From assembly GCA_050735975.1 (NCBI GenBank), contig JBOHVS010000004.1, positions 1 through 27,021 of the forward strand: 27,021 nucleotides of DNA, given 5' to 3'. Both the position numbers and the translations under genes were made by a program. Numbering within the stretch: the stretch's first letter is position 1; the number at the start of each line of letters is the position of its first letter. Below are positions 15,606-23,643 of this stretch, one piece after another. The notes beneath the pieces are model-generated. The model saw only the letters and a list, made by a program, of their open reading frames with translations. It had not been told where the DNA came from and made no database searches. This DNA is from DATMBL01 sp050735975. Its GTDB lineage: Bacteria > Desulfobacterota > Binatia > UBA9968.

Positions 15606-15724
15606 AGCAGGTTAAGGCTTAGGCTGGGGTTGAGGTAGATGAAAGTTAAGGCTACGGCTTAGGTTCAGGCGAACCCCGCAACTAAATCTTAACCTTAGCC
15701 TCAACCTGAACCTTAATTTTAACC
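15606..15724. repeat. GGTTAAGG-type fold-back repeat between convergent genes
   Basis: The first half consists of purine-rich units (aggttaaggcttaggctggg, agttaaggctacggcttagg, ttcaggcg) and the second half of the pyrimidine-rich complements (atcttaaccttagcctcaac, ctgaaccttaattttaacct). The arms can pair into a long imperfect hairpin. It lies exactly between the stops of two convergent genes and may serve as a bidirectional terminator. A shorter relative is at about 1480-1575. Confidence 0.6.
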
Positions 15725-16369
15725 TTTGGCGGGTGCTTTGGGGGCGAATATCTGGAACGACTGCCGGTCAAGAAAGCTTAAGTCCCGCTGCAGCATATAA
15801 CCGGCTTGTTCCATTTCTCTTCTGATAAATTCAGCGGGGGTGTAATGGCTCCATAATCCTTGGAACCACGACCTGCGGTCGAAGTCGATGATGGCCACCC
15901 GCCCATTGGGCTGCAGATATTTTTCCAGGTTCGCGAAGTAAGCCATGCGGTCCTCAATATGGTGGTAGGTATTTACGGTAAAGATTAAATCGACTCCGGT
16001 TGTGGGAAGGTTCGGATCGTTCGGCTCGGCTAGTATCACTTCGACGTTAGCAACCCCCTCTGTCTTCGCCCGTTCGGCTATCAAATCGTTCATCTGTTCG
16101 TCGATATCGACGGCGTAGACTTTGCCGCTAGGTCCGACGGCCTTTGCCAGGCGGAACGTAAAATAACCGCCGCCAGACCCTAAATCCGCGACATGATCTC
16201 CCGCGTGAATTCGCAATGACTCAATTACTTTTTCCGGTTGTTGCCAGTCGTTTCTGTTGAGCCCCTCATAAGCCCATTGTTTAAGCTTGGCGCAACCGGC
16301 TAGGAGAACAAAAACGAGGATTAGAGTTTGTAAGGCTCTAACATCGATCTTGATCAAGCGAGAAAGCAT
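15719..16369 (-). CDS. Lipoprotein-type class I SAM-dependent methyltransferase
   Basis: A 216-residue Rossmann-fold methyltransferase with the SAM motifs VADLGSGGGYFTF (motif I), VYAVDIDEQM (acidic loop), VILAEPNDPNLP, and a post-motif strand VDLIFTVNTYHHI, followed by GRVAIIDFD. This fits the Methyltransf_11/31 group. Unusually, the N-terminus is a lipoprotein signal (TLILVFVLLAGCAK, Cys26), which would place the enzyme on the outer side of the inner membrane or in the outer membrane, where SAM is not expected. GGAG seven bases before the ATG supports this start. The response-regulator gene ends 28 bases upstream on the same strand, so the two may be one transcript. Acceptor unknown. Confidence 0.85.
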   Translation of the reverse strand: MLSRLIKIDVRALQTLILVFVLLAGCAKLKQWAYEGLNRNDWQQPEKVIESLRIHAGDHVADLGSGGGYFTFRLAKAVGPSGKVYAVDIDEQMNDLIAERAKTEGVANVEVILAEPNDPNLPTTGVDLIFTVNTYHHIEDRMAYFANLEKYLQPNGRVAIIDFDRRSWFQGLWSHYTPAEFIRREMEQAGYMLQRDLSFLDRQSFQIFAPKAPAKG

Positions 16370-16397
16370 CTGTTGCTCCTGCCATGAACTTAGCGCA

Positions 16398-16820
16398 TTA
16401 AGACAGGTTTTGCCGGGACTTGTCCAACGCGCGGCTCACCTTCTGGCGCAGGTCCGATACGTCAAAGGGCTTGCCGACGAAGTCAAAGGCGCCGAATGCC
16501 ATCGCTCTGGTCGCTAATTGCAACGAATTCAAACCGGTAAGCATGATAACTTCGCAGTTTGGGCGGAGAGCTTTTATTTGACGCAACACTTCGATGCCGT
16601 CGACTTTCGGCATAAGGATATCAAGCAGAACAACTTCGGGTTGTTGTTGCTGCACGTGCAAAATCGCCGCATCGACGGATTCAGCTTCGAGCAGGCGGTA
16701 GTCTTTACTAAAAACCATCTTTAGGGACTCACGCACGCCCATTTCGTCGTCGACGATCAACAAAGAGGGGGGCTTCGTGTTCGCGGTAGGCTGGGCGGCT
16801 CTGGTTTGACTCTGATCCAC
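16398..16820 (-). CDS. Single-domain response regulator (receiver)
   Basis: A 140-residue protein that is just a CheY-like receiver with a 15-residue Gln/Thr-rich leader. The phosphorylation site is intact: acidic pocket Asp24/Asp25 (LLIVDDE), phospho-acceptor Asp67 (VVLLDILMPKVDG), switch Thr95 (IMLTGL) and Lys117 (DFVGKPFD). No output domain follows. It should therefore act by protein contact or as a phosphate relay partner of a sensor kinase encoded elsewhere. The start is a GTG with GAGAG upstream; the leader is not conserved, so the exact start is uncertain. The lipoprotein methyltransferase gene follows after 28 bases. Confidence 0.92.
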   Translation of the reverse strand: MDQSQTRAAQPTANTKPPSLLIVDDEMGVRESLKMVFSKDYRLLEAESVDAAILHVQQQQPEVVLLDILMPKVDGIEVLRQIKALRPNCEVIMLTGLNSLQLATRAMAFGAFDFVGKPFDVSDLRQKVSRALDKSRQNLS

Positions 16821-17018
16821 GGAGCTACTCTCGCACTATCTCATTCGGCTCGCAACAGTGGCAGACTTAGTCAAAGAGCCGGTCGGACGCAATATTGATT
16901 TCACGATCCTCGAAAAAAGTTGCCGATTAGCAGCTCGGGATTGTCTTTTTGCTTCGGATATAACATTCTAACAGTTCAAACGTCTAATCAAATATATTCA
17001 AAAGCCTAGTTTAGTAAC

Positions 17019-17879
17019 ATGATGATCGACATAAAAAAACAGCTCGCCACGGTTTCGGTCCTTCTGGCGTTTTTGCTCTCGTTCCCAACCCACGCTGCTG
17101 AGCCCGTCAGTAAGCCGGCGCCCATGGTCCCTGTTTACCAGCCGAAGTACTTTCCATTCGAGGCAGGGGAAAGGGCGGTCTACAAGGCGCACTGGAACGG
17201 CCTGCCTGTCGCCACGGCGGAAGTCCGCACCACTCCGATTACCATCGAAGGAAAAAAATTCTATCAGGTGCGCGTCGAGGCGCAAACTTCAAAAGTGCTC
17301 GATTTGATTTGGAAAATGCGCGACACGATCAGCTCAACCTTCGACGCAAAGGCGCTCTCGCCGTCCCGCTTTGTCTTCAACCAGCGGGAGAACTCGCGCG
17401 TGACCGATACCGACGCGAAGTATAATTCGACGTTGAAAAAGTGGCTCGTGGACCGCCGGCAGCCAGGGAAGAAAACAAGAACCTATGAGTTCGAGTCACA
17501 GAACACTCTGGATCCGATTACCGCGGTGTATCTTGCCCGCAGCGTCGATCTCAGGGTCGGGGACAAACTTCGATTCAACGTTTTCGGGGGAAGGAATCGC
17601 TATTTGCTGGAGCTCGCAATCCAGGCTAAGGAGCCCGTCGAGCTTGAATCGGGCAAGATCGTTGAGGCGTACAAGATTGTTCCCAAGCTCACCAACCTAA
17701 CCAAGAAAGGCTACGCCAGCAGAATGAACGATGCCGCGATCTGGATTTCGGCGGATGAGCGCCGAATGCCTGTGAAGCTGACCAGCAAGATTTATGTTGG
17801 GACTGTGCACATGGAGCTCGTACAGGATAGAGCCGGCATCCGGTCTGCGTTGACCGAACAGCCTCAGCCGTCGAGTTAA
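17019..17879 (+). CDS. DUF3108 domain-containing secreted protein
   Basis: A 286-residue protein with a signal peptide (LATVSVLLAFLLSFPTHA, cleavage after AHA/THA) followed by the DUF3108 beta-barrel-like domain. The family hallmark is near the mature N-terminus: FPFEAGERAVYKAHWNGLPV, then ATAEVRTTPI, with KFYQVRVEAQTSKVLDLIWKM downstream and a C-terminal RRMPVKLTSKIYVG strand. DUF3108 proteins are periplasmic, of unknown molecular function, and often occur in envelope-related loci. The ribosome site before the tandem ATG codons at 17019/17022 is weak. It is divergent from the response-regulator gene, with 198 AT-rich bases between that probably hold both promoters. Confidence 0.88.
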   Translation: MMIDIKKQLATVSVLLAFLLSFPTHAAEPVSKPAPMVPVYQPKYFPFEAGERAVYKAHWNGLPVATAEVRTTPITIEGKKFYQVRVEAQTSKVLDLIWKMRDTISSTFDAKALSPSRFVFNQRENSRVTDTDAKYNSTLKKWLVDRRQPGKKTRTYEFESQNTLDPITAVYLARSVDLRVGDKLRFNVFGGRNRYLLELAIQAKEPVELESGKIVEAYKIVPKLTNLTKKGYASRMNDAAIWISADERRMPVKLTSKIYVGTVHMELVQDRAGIRSALTEQPQPSS

Positions 17880-18510
17880 ACGAGCGATCACATAGGGCCC
17901 CGCGCGGCTGCTATGCGATAAACGTGAGATCGACAACCTTCATTCGGGCAGTGGTTTTTTTCTCAACCCATCCCGCATTGACGATAGAATCGCCGCTTCT
18001 ATAAAGTTTCGCTAAGCTCGCAGCAAAGGCTCCTTTCATCCGATAAATCAAGCCCTTCCGGTGATCTTCGCTACCGCCGTAGTGTAGCAGCTGCTGAAAA
18101 AGACTCATATGCTTCCTGTCTGCGTGCGACGCACAGGCGTTGCGCTCAATCGCTTCGCTCCACCCATCCTACGGCTCTGAGTTTCACGGGTGGTGGGGAG
18201 CCTGTCCTGAGAGGTTGTGAAAAAATTGAAAAACGTCAAGTTCCAAATTTCGCCTCAACAAAATCAAATAGTTGCGGCTGCTCATTTTCGCAGAATTCGA
18301 TTAATTCACAGACTCTGAGCGTAGCCGAACGATCTTTTTCGCGCGCCTCGCCTCTGAGATCTTTTTGAGCAGCTGCAAAGAGAGTTTTTCAGCAACCTGT
18401 CAGATTTTACCCCGCTTGGGAATCAGAACGTACATGGCAACAGTGGCAGAGGTCCTTGGTAAACAAAATCTCCCTTCAATCGTCCAATGTGCAAAGGAGG
18501 CAGTGCGCAT
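17880..18510. other. Gene-poor stretch with a family-A repeat
   Basis: The first 200 bases hold a minus-strand open frame (17911-18108) whose beginning lies inside the family-A repeat at 18085. Its downstream part (KGLIYRMKGAFAASL, GWVEKKTTARMKVVDLTF) looks compositionally like protein but matches nothing I recognise, and it may be the tail of a gene cut by the repeat. The remainder is the repeat itself, then an AT-richer leader ahead of the glycine-zipper gene. Confidence 0.4.
18085..18403. repeat. Fold-back repeat, family A, expanded copy
   Basis: The left end, tagcagctgctgaaaaagac, matches the copy at 26438 with one base missing. The right side carries atctttttgagcagctgc and then tttttcagcaacctgtcag, the same order as in the other copy. 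About 160 bases of unrelated sequence separate the two halves, as if something was inserted into the interior or the element was rearranged. No clear target duplication is visible. Confidence 0.65.
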
Positions 18511-18876
18511 ATGAACATCACATCAAAAACCGGGAAGAAACTGGCCGGGTTGGTAGTGGGCACAGCGTTGTTCAGCACTTTGGTCGCAGGGTGCGCCGGG
18601 GGCTCTTTGACGACACGCGAAAAGGGCGCCGGGATCGGCGCGCTTGGCGGCGCGGCGGCCGGCGGAATTATCGGTTCCGCAGTGCGTCATCCCGCTGCGG
18701 GAGCGGCGATCGGAGCGGCTCTAGGATTAGGGGCCGGGGCTCTAGTCGGCGATCAGCTGCAAGGGCGCGACAATCAGGCAGTCGAGCAGGATCAGCAAAT
18801 CATCAAGAATCAGCAAGAGCTAGCGCGCCAGCGCGCCGAACTCGAAGAAATTCGACGCCGGGGGGAGTACTACTGA
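18511..18876 (+). CDS. Glycine-zipper lipoprotein
   Basis: A 121-residue envelope protein. It has a lipoprotein signal (AGLVVGTALFSTLVAGC) followed by a long glycine/alanine-rich zipper (KGAGIGALGGAAAGGIIGSA, then GAAIGAALGLGAGALVGD) that forms tightly packed membrane-spanning helices in relatives such as the YmgG/SlyB-like and OmpA-linked groups. It ends in a charged coiled-coil tail (NQQELARQRAELEEI). Likely outer-membrane lipid-anchored, with a role in envelope stability or stress. The frame opens earlier, but the ATG at 18511 has AAAGGAGG eleven bases upstream and gives a normal signal peptide. It stands alone. Confidence 0.88.
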   Translation: MNITSKTGKKLAGLVVGTALFSTLVAGCAGGSLTTREKGAGIGALGGAAAGGIIGSAVRHPAAGAAIGAALGLGAGALVGDQLQGRDNQAVEQDQQIIKNQQELARQRAELEEIRRRGEYY

Positions 18877-19205
18877 TCGAATTAGAGAGCTGACGGCACT
18901 CGCATTATGCGGGCCGTGCCGCTAAAAACTGGAACTATCTTGTCCCGACGTGCATGCTTGGACTCTATGTGGTGTTGAGGCTGTCGCGGCTCGGTGCCTT
19001 CTGTTAACCGCTTCGTCGGCAATTGCTGCCTTCGATTCCCATCAGGCGGACTGCGGTTGAGTGAACGACGCTCTGGTTCTTCCTCATCGACCGCAGATCC
19101 GCTTGGCTTTCGTTCTGTTAAACTCATTCGATCTGCAAAACCGCTTATCTTTTCGTTTGGCAGCCCTTCCTTGCTAAACGCTGCTGGTTCGTTCAGTTTA
19201 GTGAA
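18877..19205. other. Gene-free stretch, possible hairpin
   Basis: No supportable gene; open frames here have no family character. Just after the glycine-zipper stop, ggcactcgcattatgcgg followed by gccgtgccg can form a stem (cggcac/gtgccg) enclosing an inner cgca/tgcg hairpin, followed by a short A run but no T run, so a terminator is possible at best. The rest shows nothing distinctive. Confidence 0.35.
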
Positions 19206-20057
19206 ATGAAGATTCTGATCGCAGGGGCCGGCGGGCTGATCGGCCGTCATATGGCCGAGCGCTTCGCGTCCGAGCATAATGTGCTGGCGTTAAAGCACTC
19301 GGAGCTCGATATCACGGACCGCGAAGCGGTGAACCGGGTTGTGTCGAACATTAAACCTTCTTTGCTGATAAATTGCGCGGTGGTCCAAGTCGATGAGTCG
19401 GAGCAAAATCCCTCACATGCCCGTGCAGTTAACGTGGACGGGCCAAGATTTCTTGCTGAATCGGCGCGCCGGGTCAACGCGGAAGTCATTCACTTCGGCA
19501 CCCAGTATGCCTTTGAGGGCGAGCCGGTTGGACGGCCACCGTACACGATAAAAGATGAGGCGCACCCGATTAATGTGTACGGGAAAACGAAAGTTGCCGG
19601 CGAGCAAGCCGTATTGGAAGCCTGCGCGCGGAGCTACATCATTCGGACATCGTGGGTCTACGGCAGCGGCAAAAACAGTTTCCTTTGTACGGCACACAAA
19701 AATCTGGAAACAGGCAAGCGGGTTCGCGCCATCGTCGATATATGGTCGAGCACGACCTACGCTATGGATCTCGCGAATCGCATCCAAGAAATTCTCGCCA
19801 AAGGACATTACGGCACCTATCATATCGTGAATGACGGCGTCTGTTCCTATTATGAGTTTGCGCGGGAAGCGGGTCGCCTGCTCGGGCTGGGCGAAAGTGA
19901 GCTTGATCGACTGATCGAGGTCGTCAAAGAAGAAGAAATGAATCGCGTTGCCGCCCGGCCCCGTTACACCCCGATGCGCTGCTTACTTTCGGAAGAACTC
20001 GCCTTCGCACCCATGCGCGACTGGCGCTCCGCGTTGACCGAGTACGTAAACGCGTAA
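19206..20057 (+). CDS. dTDP-4-dehydrorhamnose reductase-like SDR protein (RmlD family)
   Basis: A 283-residue extended short-chain reductase of the RmlD/RfbD substrate-binding type, which reduces dTDP-4-keto-rhamnose with NAD(P)H in dTDP-rhamnose synthesis. The nucleotide motif is ILIAGAGGLIGRHMAE (G7, G10, G13), followed by a short acidic SELDITD turn. The catalytic pair is Tyr125/Lys129 (NVYGKTK), preceded by the usual Thr99 (HFGTQYAFEG) and followed by RTSWVYG. The C-terminal half ends with a normal substrate-domain helix. The other three rml genes are not nearby, so a related sugar or a methionine adenosyltransferase-beta-like role is possible. No strong ribosome site is seen before the ATG. 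Confidence 0.85.
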   Translation: MKILIAGAGGLIGRHMAERFASEHNVLALKHSELDITDREAVNRVVSNIKPSLLINCAVVQVDESEQNPSHARAVNVDGPRFLAESARRVNAEVIHFGTQYAFEGEPVGRPPYTIKDEAHPINVYGKTKVAGEQAVLEACARSYIIRTSWVYGSGKNSFLCTAHKNLETGKRVRAIVDIWSSTTYAMDLANRIQEILAKGHYGTYHIVNDGVCSYYEFAREAGRLLGLGESELDRLIEVVKEEEMNRVAARPRYTPMRCLLSEELAFAPMRDWRSALTEYVNA

Positions 20058-20148
20058 ATAGATTCGATTTTTGCCGTGTAAGACTTGGGCGGACCCGGAA
20101 CTCATCACTCCGACGGGACGCGAAACCCAAAACTCCCAAAGCGAATGC

Positions 20149-20907
20149 CTATGACCAGCCTCGCGTCCAACGCTCGCCCTTCCTGATTTTGTGCGCGTAA
20201 TAATTCCATTCGGCGGAGTGGGACATTTTCGTTCTGGGCCGGGTGAAGAGTTTTTCCCTGCTGGCGCTCAAAACTTGCATGGACTCCTCCGTGGGCCCCT
20301 GGAAGCCATGCAGATGAGCGATGGCCATGATCTTCGCGGTGCGCTCCATGTAAAGGGCGTTGATGCAGGCTTCGTCAATCGTCTTTCCGACTGTGACGAT
20401 GCCATGACCCTTGATCATTATCGCTGACGCGTCCTCCAACGCTCTGGCGAGTGCCGCGCCCTCCGATTGATCCAAGATATAGATGGGGCGCGGAAATATC
20501 GGTGTTCCTCCTTTGAAGCGAGAAGATTGCATGTGGACCCAATTAACGGGCTTATCCGCCAAGCTAAGCGCGATGCACATTGACGCGTGGCAATGGACGA
20601 TAGCATTGACGTCCGGACGCGCTTTGAAGATTTCGGTATAGATCACGGACTCCCGTGGAATGGCACCAACGCCGGACAGTTTCTTGAGGGAATAGTCAAA
20701 ATGCACGAGCCAATCTTTCTTGCCATCTTCGGGCGGGCGAAACATTTGAACGGCGATGCCGTGGTGCCCGGGAAGACGCACGCCCACATGGCCCCAAATA
20801 TCGCCGATCTCCCATTCTAAGATCCTGGCGCCGATTTTCAGCTCTTGTTCGGCCAGTTTGATCGCGGCCCGCACTTGTTTGTCGTTGGTTTTTTTTGATG
20901 CCTGCAC
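20149..20907 (-). CDS. Class II aldolase/adducin family protein
   Basis: A 252-residue cytosolic, zinc-dependent aldolase or decarboxylase of the class II aldolase/adducin fold. The substrate-binding turn is GDIWGHVGVRLPG, the zinc ligands include the HxH of AIVHCHASM and the GHG of IMIKGHGIVTVG, and the family C-terminal region follows (EACINALYMERTAKI). Members act on sugar phosphates or decarboxylate aromatic hydroxy-acids; PhtC-type 3,4-dihydroxyphthalate decarboxylases belong to this family, which is relevant because a Rieske oxygenase gene ends 84 bases upstream on the same strand. The start is a GTG at 20907, preceded by GAGAG; the frame stays open further upstream without an ATG. Confidence 0.88.
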   Translation of the reverse strand: MQASKKTNDKQVRAAIKLAEQELKIGARILEWEIGDIWGHVGVRLPGHHGIAVQMFRPPEDGKKDWLVHFDYSLKKLSGVGAIPRESVIYTEIFKARPDVNAIVHCHASMCIALSLADKPVNWVHMQSSRFKGGTPIFPRPIYILDQSEGAALARALEDASAIMIKGHGIVTVGKTIDEACINALYMERTAKIMAIAHLHGFQGPTEESMQVLSASREKLFTRPRTKMSHSAEWNYYAHKIRKGERWTRGWS

Positions 20908-20991
20908 GTATTCTCTCGCTAGTCCCGTTAATTCGGTCGGGAGGGTGTTGCTTTGAAGCTCATTAACGGAATTGCCGGGCCATCAGTGAAT

Positions 20992-22278
20992 CTACGAAGC
21001 GGTCTTTCGAATCGCCCCAAAAGCAGCCGGGTTCTCCTTTTGCGCCGACGGTGTCAGATAATCGAAGTGTTGGCGCCAGCGGACGGTTTGCGGCAACAAG
21101 CAGGCGAAGCAGTCAATATGAGGAAACCAATTACGTTGTGCTTCGCGCACAACGTGGGGAGGCTCGCTATCGTCTTGCAGCGCCTTCACGCTGCTCAAAA
21201 GTAATTTTCTCACCGCGATGACTGCTTTGTCGCTCACGCCGAGGTGTTCCTTATTGCGGTCGACTATCGGCCCCATGCTCTCGGTGGCGCAGGCATCATG
21301 ATTGAGAAAGTCCTCGATGCCCGTGAAGTTGACGGTCTTCTGCATCTCGCGGTCCTGCAGATAATTGTTGCGCGCATTGCGGATGCGCAGATAGTCCGGG
21401 CCGATTTGCTTGCGCCGATGGACTTCCTCTTCTCGTACCGCGCGGGCACGGCGAAAACCGATGTCGTAACGCCAGCAATGGGTATCGTCCGCCGGGACAT
21501 AGCTATGTATTTCGTAGCCGTCGATCTCGTTCGCGGGTCTGCCGGCGGGCACACAACCATAAACAGGCAACACGAAGGCGGAAAGACGAACGTAGTTTTG
21601 GTTATCGGCGGCGCTTCGCGTGGCAATTAACCGGACGCCGAAGTCGGTCTCGTCCGTCTCATAGGCCGGCGAGGTGTCGGTTTTGTAAAGCGACTGATTT
21701 TGCGCGTTATTGCCCGCGCGGTGTAGAAAGGAAAGATGCGAGGAATCGCACTCGCCTTCCAGCCCCTGTAGGTAGTTGCATTCCAGCAGGGACTTGGTGA
21801 CGTAGGTTTGATTCAGCGGAACCTGCGTCCATTCATAGTTCGGGAAGAGCGGCGCCTTGTCACGCGGGCCGAGGTACGCATAAATGACTCCGCCCGCCTC
21901 ATGTGTGGGGTAAGCGGTGTGGTGAAGTTTCTTTCTGAAATCGCTGTCACCCGGTTCAGCAGGGGTGTCCAACACGGTGCCATCAACGTCATATTTCCAA
22001 CCGTGGTAAATACAACGCAGGCCGCACTCTTCATTGCGGCCATAGTAAAGCGAAGTGCCTCGATGCGCGCAGCGTTCGTCGAGCAAGCCGATGCGTCCCC
22101 GGCTGTCACGGAAGGCGACGAGACTTTCGCCTAACATGCGCACGCGCACCGGAGCACAGTCGGACTCGGGAATCTCTTCGGACAACAGCGCCGGGACCCA
22201 ATAACGCCGTATCAAGTCGCCCATCGGCGTGCCGGCACCGGTACGGGTTAAGAGTTCGTTATCTTCTCTAGAAAGCAT
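20992..22278 (-). CDS. Rieske non-heme iron oxygenase, alpha subunit (phthalate 4,5-dioxygenase-like)
   Basis: A 428-residue ring-hydroxylating oxygenase large subunit that would use reductase-supplied electrons and O2 to hydroxylate or demethylate an aromatic or related substrate. The Rieske 2Fe-2S site is complete: Cys70 and His72 (CAHRGTSL), Cys89 and His92 (CIYHGWKYD). The mononuclear iron site is also present: Asp178, His181 and His186 in GECDSSHLSFLH. Overall length and the N-terminal NELLTRTGAGTPMGDLIRRY are those of the phthalate 4,5-dioxygenase/vanillate demethylase-like homo-oligomeric group. No reductase gene is visible nearby. Start supported by GGAG seven bases before the ATG. 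Confidence 0.92.
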   Translation of the reverse strand: MLSREDNELLTRTGAGTPMGDLIRRYWVPALLSEEIPESDCAPVRVRMLGESLVAFRDSRGRIGLLDERCAHRGTSLYYGRNEECGLRCIYHGWKYDVDGTVLDTPAEPGDSDFRKKLHHTAYPTHEAGGVIYAYLGPRDKAPLFPNYEWTQVPLNQTYVTKSLLECNYLQGLEGECDSSHLSFLHRAGNNAQNQSLYKTDTSPAYETDETDFGVRLIATRSAADNQNYVRLSAFVLPVYGCVPAGRPANEIDGYEIHSYVPADDTHCWRYDIGFRRARAVREEEVHRRKQIGPDYLRIRNARNNYLQDREMQKTVNFTGIEDFLNHDACATESMGPIVDRNKEHLGVSDKAVIAVRKLLLSSVKALQDDSEPPHVVREAQRNWFPHIDCFACLLPQTVRWRQHFDYLTPSAQKENPAAFGAIRKTAS

Positions 22279-22467
22279 AACCGCGCTCCATTCGAAATGT
22301 CGAATCGCAGATTACATATCTCAGATTAGGGTCTGAGACCAGAGGCGTGCCGCCAATCGGGCGAGCGGCCTACAAGGTAGAGGCTTATCGACCGCGGCCG
22401 GAGAGGGCTCGCCCCGAAGGCTAGAACACAGTGTCGCTCCTTCTCCATCGTCCGTAGATAATGCGAG

Positions 22468-23442
22468 TTAGGTCTCAAGCGTTCCGGCGGCGAAAATGTC
22501 GGTGTAAGCGGGCTTGGATCGAATCATCCCTTGCTCGACATTGTAGTCGATAAACGTTTCAATAGTGGTTTTGTTTGCTTTGATGCCGTACTTCCACGGG
22601 TCTCCCCACGTGTCAATCTGTTCTTTCATTCTTTCTCGGATATAGGCGATGGAGAAGCCGCCGCGATCGCTCAGGATATCGTCGTAGGCGATTTGCTTCG
22701 CTTGCTCGAAAGCAGTGCAAAACTTGGCTGCAAGATCGGGGCGCTCACGGTCGAGTTTCCTGCTCATCACGATCATATGCACGGGTGTGAAAATGCCGGT
22801 TTCCTTGTAAAGCCTCAGGTCCTCCTGAATGTACTCCGGGAAGAGTCGTTTCACTTCGGGATGGCTCTCAAGCGTCTTGAACAGACCGGCGTCAGAAATG
22901 TCGGTGATGAGCGCGTCTAATTCGCCATCGATCAATCGTTGCACCATGGTTTTCTTTTCGTCAACGTATTCGATGTCGGCTGATGGTTCATAGACCGGAA
23001 ACACTTCCCTGGCTTGAATGACCCATCGGACTTTCGCGAGATCGACAGCGTGGCGGTTGCGCAGGAGCCCTCTAGCCCAAACGGTGAGCGCGGTTCGGTA
23101 AGTCCGCGAGCCGATTGTCTTGCCTTCCAAATCCTTCGGCGACCGAATCGCCGCGCCGGCATGGCAGAAGATGAGCTGATAAACCGGCTTGCGCTTAGAG
23201 AAAACCGGCAGCCCGGTAATTTCCCAGCCGGCTTCGATCGCCGGCAGAAAGTAGCCTATGTTGAGATCGCATAAACCGAAATCGCCTGCCTTCATCTTCG
23301 GGTCGTCTTTAGTGATCATCGATGACGACTTGATCGGTTTTAGTTTAACGCCGTCGATGGCGACGCGACCCTCAAGCAAGGGTATCGTTATGTCGTAGCG
23401 CATTAAGGGGAATTCAACTTCTATTGGCTCGCCTACACTCAT
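22468..23442 (-). CDS. 4,5-dihydroxyphthalate decarboxylase-like protein
   Basis: A 324-residue protein with the periplasmic-binding-protein fold of the 4,5-dihydroxyphthalate decarboxylase group (Pht5-like). Features from that group are MRYDITIPLLEGRVAIDGVK at the start, DFGLCDLNIGYFL, DLEGKTIGSRTYRTALTVWA, KKTMVQRLIDGELDALI, and TGIFTPVHMIVMSRKL. There is no signal peptide, as expected for the cytosolic decarboxylase rather than a transport binding protein, though many uncultured-bacterium relatives are annotated as substrate-binding proteins and the true substrate is unproved. The frame extends to 23598, but the ATG at 23442 has GGAG eight bases upstream and begins with the family N-terminus. 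Adjacent to the Rieske oxygenase gene. Confidence 0.82.
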   Translation of the reverse strand: MSVGEPIEVEFPLMRYDITIPLLEGRVAIDGVKLKPIKSSSMITKDDPKMKAGDFGLCDLNIGYFLPAIEAGWEITGLPVFSKRKPVYQLIFCHAGAAIRSPKDLEGKTIGSRTYRTALTVWARGLLRNRHAVDLAKVRWVIQAREVFPVYEPSADIEYVDEKKTMVQRLIDGELDALITDISDAGLFKTLESHPEVKRLFPEYIQEDLRLYKETGIFTPVHMIVMSRKLDRERPDLAAKFCTAFEQAKQIAYDDILSDRGGFSIAYIRERMKEQIDTWGDPWKYGIKANKTTIETFIDYNVEQGMIRSKPAYTDIFAAGTLET

Positions 23443-23643
23443 GGCGCATCTCCGTAGTTTATTGTCATACAATCGCCCAGAGCAGTTGAGTCTGTCAAGG
23501 TCACCGGACCGGTGCAGGGGTCCCGTGTGCCTGCCGTCTTCGGGCGGCCGCGGGGGATCGCCCCTACGATCCTTCGCATCACGCGGGCCGGCCGGCATCG
23601 AATGATAAACGACCTCTCTAAAGAGGCTGTAATCCGTAGTTAC

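Noticed and set aside
18882..19277. Minus-strand open frame of 131 codons after the glycine-zipper gene
   Set aside because: Low-complexity, charged composition, no ribosome site and overlap with the RmlD-like gene start; no family character.
23443..23598. N-terminal extension of the Pht5-like gene
   Set aside because: Arg/Pro-rich and unlike the family; the ATG at 23442 has a clear ribosome site and the family N-terminus.
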